Source of the DNA: Bacteroidota bacterium
GTDB taxonomy: Bacteria > Bacteroidota > Ignavibacteria > UBA10030 > SZUA-254
Assembly (NCBI GenBank): GCA_030019075.1
Contig: JASEHD010000006.1
Location: 1-50,519 of the forward strand
DNA: 50,519 bases
Reading direction: 5' to 3'
Position 1 is the first letter of the stretch; each line of letters starts with the position of its first letter. The notes under the pieces were generated by a model. It was given only the letters and a program-made list of their open reading frames with translations, did no database searches and had not been told where the DNA came from. This document shows, one piece after another, positions 49,604-50,519 of this stretch. The position numbers were made by a program, and so were the translations under genes.

Positions 49604-50519
49604 ATGACATATCTTGTTACAGCTCGGAAATGGAGACCGATGGTGTTCGAAGACATCATTGGCCAATCGCACATTACTATAACTCTCAGGAATGCTATCG
49701 CAACAAACAGATTATCACATGCTTACATTTTCAGTGGACCACGCGGCGTTGGAAAAACAACTACTGCACGGATTCTTGCAAAAGCAATCAATTGTGTGAA
49801 TCCTAATAACCTCAATCCCGACAACGAATGTGACCTTTGCAAAGAAATAACAGAAGGCCGGAGTGTAAACGTCTTTGAAATCGATGGTGCATCTAATCGC
49901 GGTGTTGACGAAATACGAAACCTACGGGAAGCAGTAAGATATGGACCTGCGAAGGGGAAGTACAAAGTTTATATCATTGATGAAGTGCACATGCTGACTA
50001 AGGAAGCATTCAATGCTTTGCTCAAGACACTTGAAGAACCGCCTGCTTATGTTATGTTCATTTTCGCAACAACCGAGATTCACAAGGTTCCACTGACAAT
50101 TCTTTCGCGGTGTCAGCGATTCGATTTCCGGCGAATTTCAATTAACGAGATAACCTCGCGCCTACGTTTTATTGCAAAAGAAGATCATGTAACAATTGAT
50201 GATGAAGCTCTTTTCATCATCGCCAAACGAGCCGACGGTTCTATGCGGGATGCTCAAAGTATTTTTGATCAAGTTATATCATTCTGCGGAGAAGATATCA
50301 AATCGCAGCAGATTCTTTCCATGCTCAATATTGTTGATCAGGATATTTACTTCCGTGTAACAGAAATAATCAAATCAAAAGACGTTCAAGCGGGACTTCT
50401 GATTGTAGATGAAATCATTAATCGTGGATTCGATCTAAGAGAGTTCCTTGGTGGTTTAATGGAACACTTACGAAACATGCTCATCGCTTGTACGACTAAA
50501 GCAACAACACTAATTGAAT
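49604..50519 (+). CDS. dnaX: DNA polymerase III subunit gamma/tau, 5' part (runs off window)
   Basis: My translation from ATG 49604: MTYLVTARKWRPMVFEDIIGQSHITITLRNAIATNRLSHAYIFSGPRGVGKTTTARILAKAINC...CDLCKEI...VYIIDEVHMLTKEAFNALLKTLEEPP. Not in the supplied ORF track, presumably because it is open at the edge. Confidence 0.96.
   Translation, partial: MTYLVTARKWRPMVFEDIIGQSHITITLRNAIATNRLSHAYIFSGPRGVGKTTTARILAKAINCVNPNNLNPDNECDLCKEITEGRSVNVFEIDGASNRGVDEIRNLREAVRYGPAKGKYKVYIIDEVHMLTKEAFNALLKTLEEPPAYVMFIFATTEIHKVPLTILSRCQRFDFRRISINEITSRLRFIAKEDHVTIDDEALFIIAKRADGSMRDAQSIFDQVISFCGEDIKSQQILSMLNIVDQDIYFRVTEIIKSKDVQAGLLIVDEIINRGFDLREFLGGLMEHLRNMLIACTTKATTLIE

Noticed and set aside
49723-49965. Minus-strand 80-aa ORF
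   Set aside because: Antisense to clear dnaX coding sequence on the plus strand.

Overview
The window reads as a chromosomal segment from a Bacteroidota/Ignavibacteria-like bacterium. The basis is three proteins with T9SS-type 'NYPNPFNPST' C-terminal domains. Backbone genes include a [NiFe]-hydrogenase pair directly abutting an IS630-type transposase, NikR plus a co-directional beta-barrel gene, an M28 peptidase with an inserted YCF48-like propeller, and a GH38/serpin/DUF6599/DUF362/GH36 cluster. ClpC, tRNA-Asn, Lon and the 5' part of dnaX are also present. The observations I rate highest are: (1) a 28.7-34.7 kb accessory island whose right part looks like an integron-type gene cassette. Its 5' end (G|TTGGGT, 32188) is the exact complement of the R''-like box ACCCAAC at 34584, next to a long attC-like imperfect palindrome. 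It carries an EcoRI-family adenine methylase and a DUF262-HNH protein, a candidate restriction-modification system. (2) A (CT)9 tract in the signal-peptide region of a large secreted protein with a C-terminal lytic-transglycosylase-like domain. The ORF is one nucleotide out of frame and would be restored by (CT)10 or (CT)7, so it is a phase-variation candidate. (3) A tRNA-Asn gene surrounded by broken tRNA-Asn copies carrying short palindromic inserts and a decayed GIY-YIG nuclease ORF, with a 71-bp direct repeat. (4) A NikR-operator-like inverted repeat upstream of nikR and an uncharacterised outer-membrane protein gene. (5) A 208-bp MITE-like element with 15-bp terminal inverted repeats and internal palindromes. 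No searches or folding programs were run. All family calls come from reading motifs in the supplied translations.
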